This document shows positions 44,438 through 52,247 of a DNA stretch of 64,000 bases, in pieces. The notes under the pieces are model-generated. The model was not told the DNA's origin and searched no databases. It saw only the letters and a list, made by a program, of their open reading frames with translations. The stretch comes from Prevotella sp. E2-28 (GTDB lineage Bacteria > Bacteroidota > Bacteroidia > Bacteroidales > Bacteroidaceae). The stretch lies in the NCBI RefSeq assembly GCF_022024055.1, contig NZ_CP091788.1, positions 1,488,001-1,552,000 on the forward strand, written 5' to 3'. The position numbers and the translations under genes are program-made. The first letter of the stretch is position 1; each line of letters starts with the position of its first letter.

Positions 44438-45433
44438 ATGACGAAACGACTGATATGGGCTGACAGCCTGCGAGGAATACTGATAGTTTTGGTGGTTTTG
44501 GGACATGCCATTCAAGCACAATTGGGGGACGATTGCTTCAACGACCACTTGTGGAACTATATCTACTCTTTCCACATGGCAGCTTTTATGGCTGTGAGCG
44601 GATGGCTTTCATGTCGTGTTGGTAGTCAGATGAACAGAAGTGGGGGGGGCAGATTGACAACCGTTTATCGTCGCATTCAACAACTTCTAATACCACTCTT
44701 TTTGTGGTCTGTGCTTAAATTTATAACACTGAAAGTTTCTCCTTCGAATGAAGTTTTTAATGTTTTTCATCCAGACCCATATTACTGGTTTCTTTGGGCT
44801 TTGTTTTGTATACAAACGTTTTTCATTATAGGAGACTGGCTGTCAGAATTTATTAAACTCAAACAATATGTCGCTATTGCATCGGTATGGGTTCTCTTAG
44901 TACTTCTTATGTTGGTGTTAAATGTTCGCATATTGGGCTTCCAGTATATAGCATATTATTTCGCCTTTTATATTATAGGTTACTACTTGCACAAATATGA
45001 GAGCTTATTAATAAAGAATAAGGTGTTTTTATTGCTGTTGATGTTAGTGTGGCCGGTTTTGGCATGGTTTTGGGATATGCATGAACTCCCTCTGTCGATT
45101 CTTCCATTAACAGGTGGCTTGTTGCAATACGCATATCGCTTTGTGACGGCACTACTGGCTGTATATGTGTTGATAAACGCTACCCCAATGCTATTAGATA
45201 GCGGAAAAAAATGAAATGCGGCATTTGTTTGGTCGGGAAAGGTTTCTTTAGGAATTTATGGAGCACATTTACTGTGTCTCTATCCTGTTACACGAATAGT
45301 GACACGTTTTTTTAGTGATTCTTCATTGGTAATAACAATAGTATTTATTATTTCATTTGCTATATCTTCCTTCTTAGTTTGGGTGTTGTCCCAATGGAAG
45401 GTTACGGCAAGGTTAATGTTGGGTAAAATATAG
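44438..45433 (+). pseudogene. Acyltransferase_3 gene with in-frame TGA and G8 tract
   Basis: 332 codons. KRLIWADSLRGILIVLVVLGHAIQA opens a typical family member. A TGA at 45212-45214 (codon 259) follows SGKK; the same frame then continues NAAFVWSGKVSLGIYGAHLL, the expected C-terminal part, to a TAG at 45431-45433. Since the frame is unchanged, this is a single nonsense codon (for example from TGG). A run of eight G at 44642-44649 (codons 69-71) is a further possible switch. The shortened 258-residue product lacks the last two or three membrane segments and is probably inactive unless TGA is read through. Confidence 0.78.
44642..44649 (+). repeat. Poly-G tract (G8) in acyltransferase gene
   Basis: Eight G in AGTGGGGGGGGCAG encode SGGG in a loop after the second membrane segment. 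This is a candidate slippage site. Confidence 0.65.
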
Positions 45434-45443
45434 CTAGAAAAAA

Positions 45444-46286
45444 ATGGAAAATAATAATATAAAGATGGTCATACTTGTACTCTCGTGTGATAAGTATAAG
45501 TATGCTTGGGATGATTTCTTCAATCTACGTGATAAATTCTGGTCGGATTGTCCATATCCTTGGTATGTCGTAACGGAAAGTGAAGACTATGTCAGGGCAG
45601 GTGCTTCTGTTATTAAGTGCGGCAAGGAAAGGAATTGGACCGGACGGTTCAAATTTGCAGCAGAAAAAATACATGCTGAATACGTGGCTGTGTTTCTCGA
45701 AGACTTCTTTATTGAAGAGGTTATCAAGCAGGATATTGTTGGCCGATTACTGCAACTGATGGATGAACATAATGTGTCCATGATTAATGTTGGAGATGTG
45801 TTTAAATGGATAACACAACAGCCCAATAGACAGTATTTTGATGAAGAGAAGAATTTGATAATAATCCCTAAACATCTGCGATATGGCATTAGTGCTTCCC
45901 TGTCGATATGGAGGACCTCATTCCTTCTTGATTATCTGGGAAATAATGATTGCAGCGCATGGGATTTTGAGATGAATGGTTGCAAGATGGCGAATTCAGA
46001 AGAAGGACTACCAGGGTTGCTGCTTTGTGATTTGAGACAACCACTACATCCTTCTAGGGTTCCCGTCATCGTGCAAGGTAAATTGTATCCTCCTTGTATC
46101 CGTCATTTCAAGAAGAGAGGTTATACTATAGATGTTTCGAGGTATAACGTAATGACATTCAAAGATAAGTGGAGATATAATCTGAAGCATTATTCTGCAA
46201 AAATACCATATGTTAAGAAACCTCTTAAATGGATTGCTAAACATATTCTGGGATATAAGTTTTTCTCAGATTCAATCAAAGAATAG
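45444..46286 (+). CDS. Putative glycosyltransferase (GT-A-like)
   Basis: 280 residues. MVILVLSCDKYKYAWDDFFNL at the N-terminus and YVAVFLEDFFIEEVI near residue 90, with an acidic pair in the place of a GT-A DxD motif, suggest a glycosyltransferase; the C-terminus is basic and amphipathic (KWRYNLKHYSAKIPYVKKPLKW), which may bind the membrane. No named GT family is recognised. It lies among glycosyltransferases with 10-nt gaps. Confidence 0.55.
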   Translation: MENNNIKMVILVLSCDKYKYAWDDFFNLRDKFWSDCPYPWYVVTESEDYVRAGASVIKCGKERNWTGRFKFAAEKIHAEYVAVFLEDFFIEEVIKQDIVGRLLQLMDEHNVSMINVGDVFKWITQQPNRQYFDEEKNLIIIPKHLRYGISASLSIWRTSFLLDYLGNNDCSAWDFEMNGCKMANSEEGLPGLLLCDLRQPLHPSRVPVIVQGKLYPPCIRHFKKRGYTIDVSRYNVMTFKDKWRYNLKHYSAKIPYVKKPLKWIAKHILGYKFFSDSIKE

Positions 46287-46296
46287 TTGATCCAAC

Positions 46297-47523
46297 ATGT
46301 TAAAGATACTTATAAATGCCTATGCATGTTCTCCCAATATGGGCAGTGAGCCTGGGATGGCATGGAACTGGTGCTCAAATCTTGCTAGGTATTGCGAACT
46401 CTTTATCATAACAGAAGAAGAGTTTCGTGATAACATAGAAACCGTGGTGACGACGCTTCCGCAAGGGAAGAATATGCATTTCTTCTTTCTGCCCGTTCCT
46501 CAAGAAGTTCGTGATATGTGCTGGAATCAGGGGGACTGGCGTTTTTATGGACATTATCGTAATTGGCAAAAGGAAGCTCTAAAGGTTGCTCGACAGATTT
46601 GTTCAGAACAGAAGATAGATATTGTGCACCACTTGAATATGATAGGTTTCCGTGAACCTGGCTATCTATGGAAGTTGAAAGGTTATAAATATGTATGGGG
46701 GCCTGTAGGCGGTATGGAAACTATGCCTGTTGCGTATCTAAAAGGATCTGGCGTAAAATCTATATTATTCAACCTTTTAAAGAATATTATTAATACGCTG
46801 CAATATCGATTCCAACCACGAGTCCGTAAAGCCGCTAGTCGAGCAGATGCAATTGTTGCTGCAACTAGAGGATGTAAATTGAAGATGCAGAGGTGCTATC
46901 ATAAAGATGTTGTACTGCTTAATGAGACAGGATGCTATCCACAAGAAACGGCAGGTAAAGCGGTAGGCAACAAAGTGCAGTTTGACATGATGTGGTGCGG
47001 TAAGTTCGACTTCCGTAAGAGATTGGATCTTGCCATCAGAATAGTCGCAGAACTGAAGGATTTGAAGATCAAGCTGCATGTGGCAGGAAGTGGAGATAAA
47101 GAGAAATACCAAAAATTGGCTCTGAGGCTTGGCGTAGAGGATAAAATAGTATGGCATGGGCAAGTGAACCATGAGGAGATAAACGGCTTGATGCAGCTGT
47201 CGGATGTCTTTCTCTTTACCAGCATTATGGATGCAACCAGTACTGTCGTAATGGAAGCAATCCAGAATCATCTTCCCGTGGTTTGCTTTGATACCTGTGG
47301 TTTTGGAACTGTGGTTGATGAAACAATAGGCGTGAAAATAAAGTTAAGTAATCCAGAAAAGTCTGTTAAGGATTTCTCATCCGAGTTGCGGAAGCTCTAT
47401 GGCGATAGGCAAAGATTGGATCAATTATCAGATAACTGTAAAGAAAGAATTAAACTATTTTCCTGGGATTATAAAGCCCAGCGGATGGTAGAAATATATA
47501 AAAAATGTTTAGAAGTACGGTAG
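46297..47523 (+). CDS. Glycosyltransferase family 4
   Basis: 408 residues. MLKILINAYACSPNMGSEPGMAWNW is typical of a Bacteroidota capsule GT4 group, with KFDFRKRLDLAIRIVAEL and TSIMDATSTVVMEAIQNHLPVV in the donor domain. Followed by the WecG-type gene after 3 nt. Confidence 0.88.
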   Translation: MLKILINAYACSPNMGSEPGMAWNWCSNLARYCELFIITEEEFRDNIETVVTTLPQGKNMHFFFLPVPQEVRDMCWNQGDWRFYGHYRNWQKEALKVARQICSEQKIDIVHHLNMIGFREPGYLWKLKGYKYVWGPVGGMETMPVAYLKGSGVKSILFNLLKNIINTLQYRFQPRVRKAASRADAIVAATRGCKLKMQRCYHKDVVLLNETGCYPQETAGKAVGNKVQFDMMWCGKFDFRKRLDLAIRIVAELKDLKIKLHVAGSGDKEKYQKLALRLGVEDKIVWHGQVNHEEINGLMQLSDVFLFTSIMDATSTVVMEAIQNHLPVVCFDTCGFGTVVDETIGVKIKLSNPEKSVKDFSSELRKLYGDRQRLDQLSDNCKERIKLFSWDYKAQRMVEIYKKCLEVR

Positions 47524-47526
47524 GGT

Positions 47527-48264
47527 ATGGATGTTTTTAATATACATATAGAATTTGACTCAAAAGTGTTTAGAGACACTGTAGAACAACACATCAAAAA
47601 TAAAAAGAAGGCTTATGCGTGCGTAGTGGATGCTAATGTGATAACCATTGCACAGAAGGACTTAAAGTACCGTGAAATAGTGAAAAATGCTACTGTAAAT
47701 ACGTGCGATGGTAGTTCCATAGCTAAAATGGTAAACAGCATTTATGGTACGAAGTATTCCGCGTATAATGGGCCTGAGTTGTTTGAGTATTACATCGAAC
47801 GCCATTACAAGCATGTATTGTTGGGAAATAAGGCTTCGAAGGTAGAGCAAATTAAGGAGTTTGTGAAGCAAAAGGGACATGATGTGGATTTGACACATGT
47901 GGATGTTCCGTTTGTACCTGTTGACCAATTTGACTATCCTGCTATTGCCAAGCAAATCAATGAGATAAAACCGGATATTGTATGGGTAAGTCTTGGTGCT
48001 CCAAAGCAGGAAACTTTTATTTCAAATATATTCCCATACATTGAGCAAGGAGTGCTGTTTGGTATCGGAGCAGCTTTCAACTTCTATACGGGTGACCTTC
48101 ACAACAATAAAAAGGAGGTTGGTGGCTTGCGGTTTATTTGGTTGGAGCGCATCTTCAAAGAACCGAAGAAGCAATTGAAGCGTGTAGGAGGGTATCTGAT
48201 GGCAGTGCCAAAGATGTACTTTGATGAGCGAAAGAAAGCAAAGAAAATCAAGAATAGAGAATAA
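47527..48264 (+). CDS. WecG/TagA/CpsF-family glycosyltransferase (GT26)
   Basis: 245 residues. The family motifs are VDANVITIAQKD, NTCDGSSIAKM, YNGPELFEYY, and IVWVSLGAPKQETFI plus GIGAAFNFYTGD. GT26 enzymes add the second sugar (often ManNAc or ManNAcA) to an undecaprenyl-linked HexNAc, which fits the WecA-like initiating enzyme at 54790. Confidence 0.9.
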   Translation: MDVFNIHIEFDSKVFRDTVEQHIKNKKKAYACVVDANVITIAQKDLKYREIVKNATVNTCDGSSIAKMVNSIYGTKYSAYNGPELFEYYIERHYKHVLLGNKASKVEQIKEFVKQKGHDVDLTHVDVPFVPVDQFDYPAIAKQINEIKPDIVWVSLGAPKQETFISNIFPYIEQGVLFGIGAAFNFYTGDLHNNKKEVGGLRFIWLERIFKEPKKQLKRVGGYLMAVPKMYFDERKKAKKIKNRE

Positions 48265-48266
48265 AA

Positions 48267-49211
48267 ATGAAGATATTGATTACTGGAGTTCACGGTTTTG
48301 TGGGCTCAAACCTTGTGGAGGCTCTAAAGAAAGAGCATACGATATATGGACTGGATATCATCAGTCCAATTAAAGATGGCATTAGATATACTTTTTCTTG
48401 GGATGACCTTGAAAGAGATGATATGATACCAGATGTGGATGCCATTATTCATTTGGCAGGAAAAGCACATGATACAAAGAATGAAACTGCTGCGGATGTA
48501 TACTTCAAAGTAAACACAGAGCTGACGAAGAAGGTGTTTGATTATTTCCTGGCTCATGAGTGCATTAAGAAGTTCGTGTTCTTCAGCACGGCTAAGGCTG
48601 CTGCAGATAAGGTAGATGGAATCCTTACTGAAGATGTTGTACCAGCACCTGTAGGGCCTTATGGAGAGAGCAAGATAGCTGCAGAGCGCTATCTGCTAAG
48701 TAAGATGGAAGATGTAAGAAGTAAGAGCAAGGACGTTTATATTTTCAGGCCTTGTATGATTCATGGCCCTGGCAATAAGGGAAATCTGAATCTACTGTAT
48801 AATGTGGTGAAGAAGGGTATTCCCTGGCCACTGGGGGCCTTTGAGAATAGGCGTACGTTTACTTCTATTGGGAACATTTGTTTTGCTGTAGAGGGTGTCC
48901 TGACCAAGGATGTACCTTCTGGCATTTATAATATGGGTGATGATGAGGCTTTGAGCACTAATGAACTGATTGAGGAGATTTGCAAGAGTCTCGGAAAGAA
49001 AGCTCATATCTGGAAATTGCCCAAAGGCTTGATGAATGGCGTTGCGAAACTAGGTGATAAACTGCACCTTCCTCTCAATTCTGAACGACTTCGTAAACTC
49101 ACAGAGAATTATATTTCTTCGAATGATAAGATAAAGGAAGTACTTGGTGTAGAAAAAATGCCTGTTGATGCAAGAATTGGATTGCAGGCTACATTGAAAA
49201 GCTTTAGATAA
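48267..49211 (+). CDS. NAD-dependent sugar epimerase/dehydratase (SDR)
   Basis: 314 residues. Rossmann motif ITGVHGFVGSNLVEAL at the N-terminus and active-site YGESKIAAERYL (YxxxK) near residue 135. Resembles the Bacteroidota SDR usually found beside a WecA/WbpL-type initiating transferase, which acts on UDP-4-keto or UDP-HexNAc sugars. It lies just before the fnl genes (19-nt gap). Confidence 0.8.
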   Translation: MKILITGVHGFVGSNLVEALKKEHTIYGLDIISPIKDGIRYTFSWDDLERDDMIPDVDAIIHLAGKAHDTKNETAADVYFKVNTELTKKVFDYFLAHECIKKFVFFSTAKAAADKVDGILTEDVVPAPVGPYGESKIAAERYLLSKMEDVRSKSKDVYIFRPCMIHGPGNKGNLNLLYNVVKKGIPWPLGAFENRRTFTSIGNICFAVEGVLTKDVPSGIYNMGDDEALSTNELIEEICKSLGKKAHIWKLPKGLMNGVAKLGDKLHLPLNSERLRKLTENYISSNDKIKEVLGVEKMPVDARIGLQATLKSFR

Positions 49212-49230
49212 TAACTAAATAGATAATAAT

Positions 49231-50325
49231 ATGTCAGTATTTAAAGACAAAGTCCTCCTCATTACTGGAGGCACAGGTAGTTTTGGTAATGCAGTGTTGA
49301 ACCGTTTTCTTCGCACTGACATAGGTGAGATTCGTATTTTCTCGCGTGACGAGAAGAAACAGGACGATATGCGTCACGACTTTCAGGCGCGTATGCCGGA
49401 GGTAGCCAATAAGATTAAGTTCTACATTGGTGATGTGCGCAACAAAAGTACTTTGAAGTATGCCATGAAGGGAGTGGACTATGTGTTCCATGCTGCAGCC
49501 TTGAAGCAGGTTCCTTCATGTGAGTTCTTCCCAATGGAGGCAGTGAAGACGAATGTGATTGGTACGGATAACACACTGGATGCAGCAATCGAGGCTGGTG
49601 TAAAGTGTGTCATCTGCCTCTCCACTGATAAGGCTGCTTATCCTATCAATGCGATGGGTATTACCAAAGCCATTGAGGAGAAGATTGCTGTGGCAAAGAG
49701 TCGTCTTTCTGGTGATACCAAGATTTGCTGCACGCGATATGGTAATGTGATGTGTAGTCGCGGTTCGGTTATTCCTCTCTGGATTGACCAGATTCGTAAG
49801 GGTAATCCTATCACATTGACAGAACCTAAGATGACACGATTCATCATGTCTCTTGAAGAGGCTGTGGATTTGGTGCTGTTTGCCTTTGAGAATGGTAAGA
49901 ACGGTGACATCCTAGTACAGAAGGCACCTGCTTGCACCATCCAGACACAGGCAGAGGCAGTTTGCGAATTGTTTAAACACCAATACCGCAGGGATGTTAT
50001 AACGAACACGGATTGCACGGATAACACGGATGAGCCTGAGATTCGCGTGATTGGTATCCGCCACGGAGAGAAAATGTACGAGACCCTTCTCACTAAGGAA
50101 GAGGCTGCCAAGGCTATTGATATGGGCAACTTCTATGCTGTGCCTGCTGATAACCGAGACCTGAACTACGATAAGTATTTTAAGGAGGGTGATGTGAAGC
50201 GTGCATTGATAGATGAGTTCAACTCGAATAACACACGGATTCTGAATCTGGAGGAAACGAAGGAGAAGATCGCTTCTTTGCAGTATATCCAGAATGAACT
50301 TAATGGCATCCCCAACCTTGTTTAA
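49231..50325 (+). CDS. fnlA: UDP-GlcNAc 4,6-dehydratase/5-epimerase (FnlA/CapE-like)
   Basis: 364 residues. LLITGGTGSFGNAVLNRFL, CLSTDKAAYPINAMGITKAIEEK (MxxxK) and IRHGEKMYETLLTKEE are the family marks. It is the first enzyme of UDP-N-acetyl-L-fucosamine synthesis; the other two follow at 50796 and 52248. Residues about 259-267 (NTDCTDNTD) are encoded by a 28-nt cassette arm at 50004-50031 and look like an inserted loop just before the conserved IRVIGIRHGEKMYE. The TAA stop is part of a TTTAACGAACAC repeat. Confidence 0.9.
   Translation: MSVFKDKVLLITGGTGSFGNAVLNRFLRTDIGEIRIFSRDEKKQDDMRHDFQARMPEVANKIKFYIGDVRNKSTLKYAMKGVDYVFHAAALKQVPSCEFFPMEAVKTNVIGTDNTLDAAIEAGVKCVICLSTDKAAYPINAMGITKAIEEKIAVAKSRLSGDTKICCTRYGNVMCSRGSVIPLWIDQIRKGNPITLTEPKMTRFIMSLEEAVDLVLFAFENGKNGDILVQKAPACTIQTQAEAVCELFKHQYRRDVITNTDCTDNTDEPEIRVIGIRHGEKMYETLLTKEEAAKAIDMGNFYAVPADNRDLNYDKYFKEGDVKRALIDEFNSNNTRILNLEETKEKIASLQYIQNELNGIPNLV
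50004..50031 (+). repeat. Cassette arm inserted in frame in fnlA
   Basis: 28 nt of the form GAACACGGAT + TGCACGGAT + AACACGGAT, equal in length and pattern to the left arm at 50350-50377. It encodes NTDCTDNTD. The 9-nt period of the ACGGAT units keeps the frame open. Confidence 0.7.
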
Positions 50326-50349
50326 CGAACACAGAAATTATTTTTTAAC

Positions 50350-50776
50350 GAACACGGATTAAACGGATAATACGGATATGTTACTATACAGTGACCTTAC
50401 ATACGCTATCAATGGAGCTGCATTCCATGTTTATAACAAATTGGGGCATGGCTTCTTGGAGGCTGTATATCAGGAGGCGCTGGAAATAGAGTTTCAGAGA
50501 CGTGGAATTCCGTATGAACGTGAGAAAGAGTTGAAAATCAATTACGATGGTGTAGAGTTAAAACAAACATACAAAGCAGATTTCGTCTGCTATGGAAAGA
50601 TAATTGTAGAACTGAAGGCGGTAAGCGTTTTAGAAGATGCTCACCGATCTCAGGTCTATAATTATCTTCACGCCACAGGCTATAAGCTTGGTTTACTCTA
50701 CAACTTCGGATGTTCCGATGAACTGGAAAAGGAAAGGATTGTCATTTAATCCGTTCAATCCGAACTATCCGTGTTC
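50350..50776 (+). mobile_element. Inverted-repeat cassette 2 carrying a GxxExxY gene
   Basis: Left arm 50350-50377 and right arm 50749-50776 are both 28 nt. The left arm is GAACACGGAT followed by two xxxxCGGAT units, and the reverse complement of the right arm has the same layout; 21 of 28 positions match, including the outer ten. The ATG follows the left arm directly (50378) and the TAA stop overlaps the right arm. A partial arm (AACGAACACAGA, 50324-50335) lies just upstream, starting in the fnlA stop codon. The next gene starts 20 nt after the right arm. Confidence 0.72.
50378..50749 (+). CDS. GxxExxY protein (PDDEXK-like fold)
   Basis: 123 residues. GHGFLEAVYQEALEIEF has the G-x-x-E-x-x-Y motif near residues 24-30, followed by YKADFVCYGKIIVELKAVSVL with D and ExK residues as in PD-(D/E)XK enzymes, and a C-terminal NYLHATGYKLGLLYNFG. 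It fills cassette 2 from arm to arm. An ORF-less derivative at 52126 keeps its first 14 nt (ATGTTACTATACAG), showing that gene and arms move or were copied together. Confidence 0.88.
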   Translation: MLLYSDLTYAINGAAFHVYNKLGHGFLEAVYQEALEIEFQRRGIPYEREKELKINYDGVELKQTYKADFVCYGKIIVELKAVSVLEDAHRSQVYNYLHATGYKLGLLYNFGCSDELEKERIVI

Positions 50777-50795
50777 AAATGAAAAAGAAAAGAGT

Positions 50796-52124
50796 ATGCG
50801 TGTTTTAGTAACTGGAGCGAAAGGTTTCGTGGGGAAGAACTTATGTGCGGCCCTACGGAACATTCGCGATGGAAAAGATAGAAGGTTTCCTGAATTGAAG
50901 ATTGAGGAAATCTTCGAATATGACTTGGATTCGACTCCAGAGGAGTTAGATCAGTGGTGCAAGGAGTGTGACTTCGTATTCAATCTGGCTGGTGTGAATA
51001 GACCTCAGAATCAAGAAGAGTTTATGCAAGGGAACTTCGGGTTTGCATCAACCCTGCTTGATACACTGAAGAATCATAAGAATACTTGCCCTGTGATGTT
51101 GTCTTCAAGTCAGCAGGCTAGTCTCACTGGACGTTTTGGTAACTCAGAGTATGGCCGTAGTAAGAAAGCAGGTGAGGATCTGTTCTTGGACTACGAACGA
51201 GATTTCCTGAAAGCGAACACGGATTGCACGGATTATACGGATAAAGGGCTAAAGCCAAGAGTGCTCATATACCGCTTCCCGAACTTGTTTGGAAAGTGGT
51301 GCAGACCTAATTACAACTCTGCGGTGGCTACCTTCTGCAATGCCTTTGCCAACGACCTGCCATATACAGTGAATGACCCCTCGGTAGAACTGGAGTTGCT
51401 GTATATCGATGATCTCGTTGATGAGATGATTGCAGGGCTGCAGGGCAAGGAACATAGATGTGAGTTCGATGGACTGGAAGTTATACCGACCACGGATAAA
51501 ACGGATAATAAAGAATCCGTTCAATCCGAATCATCTGTGTTCAATAAGAAAGGCCAACTGTGTTTGAAACAAGGAAGATATTGTTACTGTCCGGTAACTC
51601 ATAAGGTAACATTAGGTGAAATCGTTGAGCTTTTGAAGAGCTTTGCAGAGCAGCCCAAGACGTTGATGATACCTGAAATACCTGCTGGTAGTTTTGCTAA
51701 GAAACTATACAGTACCTACCTTTCGTACCTGCCTTACGAGAAGACCGCTTTTGACCTGAAAATGAATGTGGATGAACGTGGGTCGTTTACCGAGCTGGTG
51801 CATACTCTCAATGCAGGTCAGGTGAGTATCAACATCTCCAAGCCTGGCATCACCAAAGGCCAGCACTGGCATAACACCAAGTTTGAGCAGTTTATTGTGG
51901 TGAAAGGTCACGGCCTTATCCAGCAGAGGAATTTGAATGACCCTGAAGGTAAGGTGCTGGAGTGGGAGGTCTCTGGTGACCACATCCAAGCCGTCCACAT
52001 GCTCCCCGGCTACACCCACAACATCATCAATCTCAGCGATACCGAAGACTTGGTAACAGTGATGTACTGCAACGAGATATTCAATCCTAATAAGCCAGAT
52101 ACATTTTTCGAGAAAGTAAAATAA
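50796..52124 (+). CDS. fnlB: CapF/FnlB-like NAD-dependent reductase with C-terminal cupin
   Basis: 442 residues from ATG 50796 (MRVLVTGAKGFVGKNLCAAL); a longer frame from 50637 runs through the cassette arm and is not used. The SDR domain is followed from about residue 330 by a cupin with TKGQHWHNTKFEQFIVVKGHG, exactly the CapF/WbjC arrangement that makes UDP-6-deoxy-talose-NAc in the FucNAc pathway. Two coding insertions derive from the cassette family: NTDCTDYTD (51215-51242) and TTDKTDNKESVQSESSVF (51488-51542). Both lie between conserved blocks, so the enzyme is probably active. Confidence 0.88.
   Translation: MRVLVTGAKGFVGKNLCAALRNIRDGKDRRFPELKIEEIFEYDLDSTPEELDQWCKECDFVFNLAGVNRPQNQEEFMQGNFGFASTLLDTLKNHKNTCPVMLSSSQQASLTGRFGNSEYGRSKKAGEDLFLDYERDFLKANTDCTDYTDKGLKPRVLIYRFPNLFGKWCRPNYNSAVATFCNAFANDLPYTVNDPSVELELLYIDDLVDEMIAGLQGKEHRCEFDGLEVIPTTDKTDNKESVQSESSVFNKKGQLCLKQGRYCYCPVTHKVTLGEIVELLKSFAEQPKTLMIPEIPAGSFAKKLYSTYLSYLPYEKTAFDLKMNVDERGSFTELVHTLNAGQVSINISKPGITKGQHWHNTKFEQFIVVKGHGLIQQRNLNDPEGKVLEWEVSGDHIQAVHMLPGYTHNIINLSDTEDLVTVMYCNEIFNPNKPDTFFEKVK
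51215..51242 (+). repeat. Cassette arm inserted in frame in fnlB
   Basis: 28 nt: GAACACGGAT, TGCACGGAT, TATACGGAT. It encodes NTDCTDYTD, in the same reading frame as the fnlA copy, before the conserved VLIYRFPNLFGKW. Confidence 0.7.
51488..51542 (+). repeat. Complete two-armed palindrome inserted in frame in fnlB
   Basis: A left-type arm (51488-51514, with ACGGATAAAACGGATAAT) directly abuts a right-type arm (51515-51542, ATCCGTTCAATCCGAA... TCTGTGTTC), without any enclosed gene. It encodes TTDKTDNKESVQSESSVF between VIP and the conserved GRYCYCPVTHKVTLGE. Confidence 0.68.
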
Positions 52125-52125
52125 C

Positions 52126-52225
52126 GAACACGGATGCAACGGATAATACGGATATGTTACTATACAGAGGCCTTTTGCATGACTGTTATCTGAAATAATC
52201 CGTTCAATCCGAGCTATCTGTGTTC
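52126..52225 (+). mobile_element. Deleted derivative of cassette 2 (arms without gene)
   Basis: Left arm 52126-52153 and right arm 52198-52225, both 28 nt and nearly identical to those of cassette 2 (three differences in the right arm at most). Between them only 44 nt remain, starting ATGTTACTATACAG like the GxxExxY gene. The fnlB TAA stop (52122-52124) forms the first bases of the TAACGAACACGGAT end. This is a MITE-like internal deletion. Confidence 0.72.
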
Positions 52226-52247
52226 AAATAAATAAAAAAAGAATATT

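Noticed and set aside
22079..45433. Genetic code change with TGA read as tryptophan
   Set aside because: Many intact genes in the window end in TGA (e.g. tamL-like, MBL-fold gene, S23 gene), so TGA is a normal stop codon.
50637..50795. Longer N-terminus of FnlB from 50637
   Set aside because: The extension overlaps the GxxExxY gene and reads through the cassette arm; the Rossmann motif starts right after ATG 50796.
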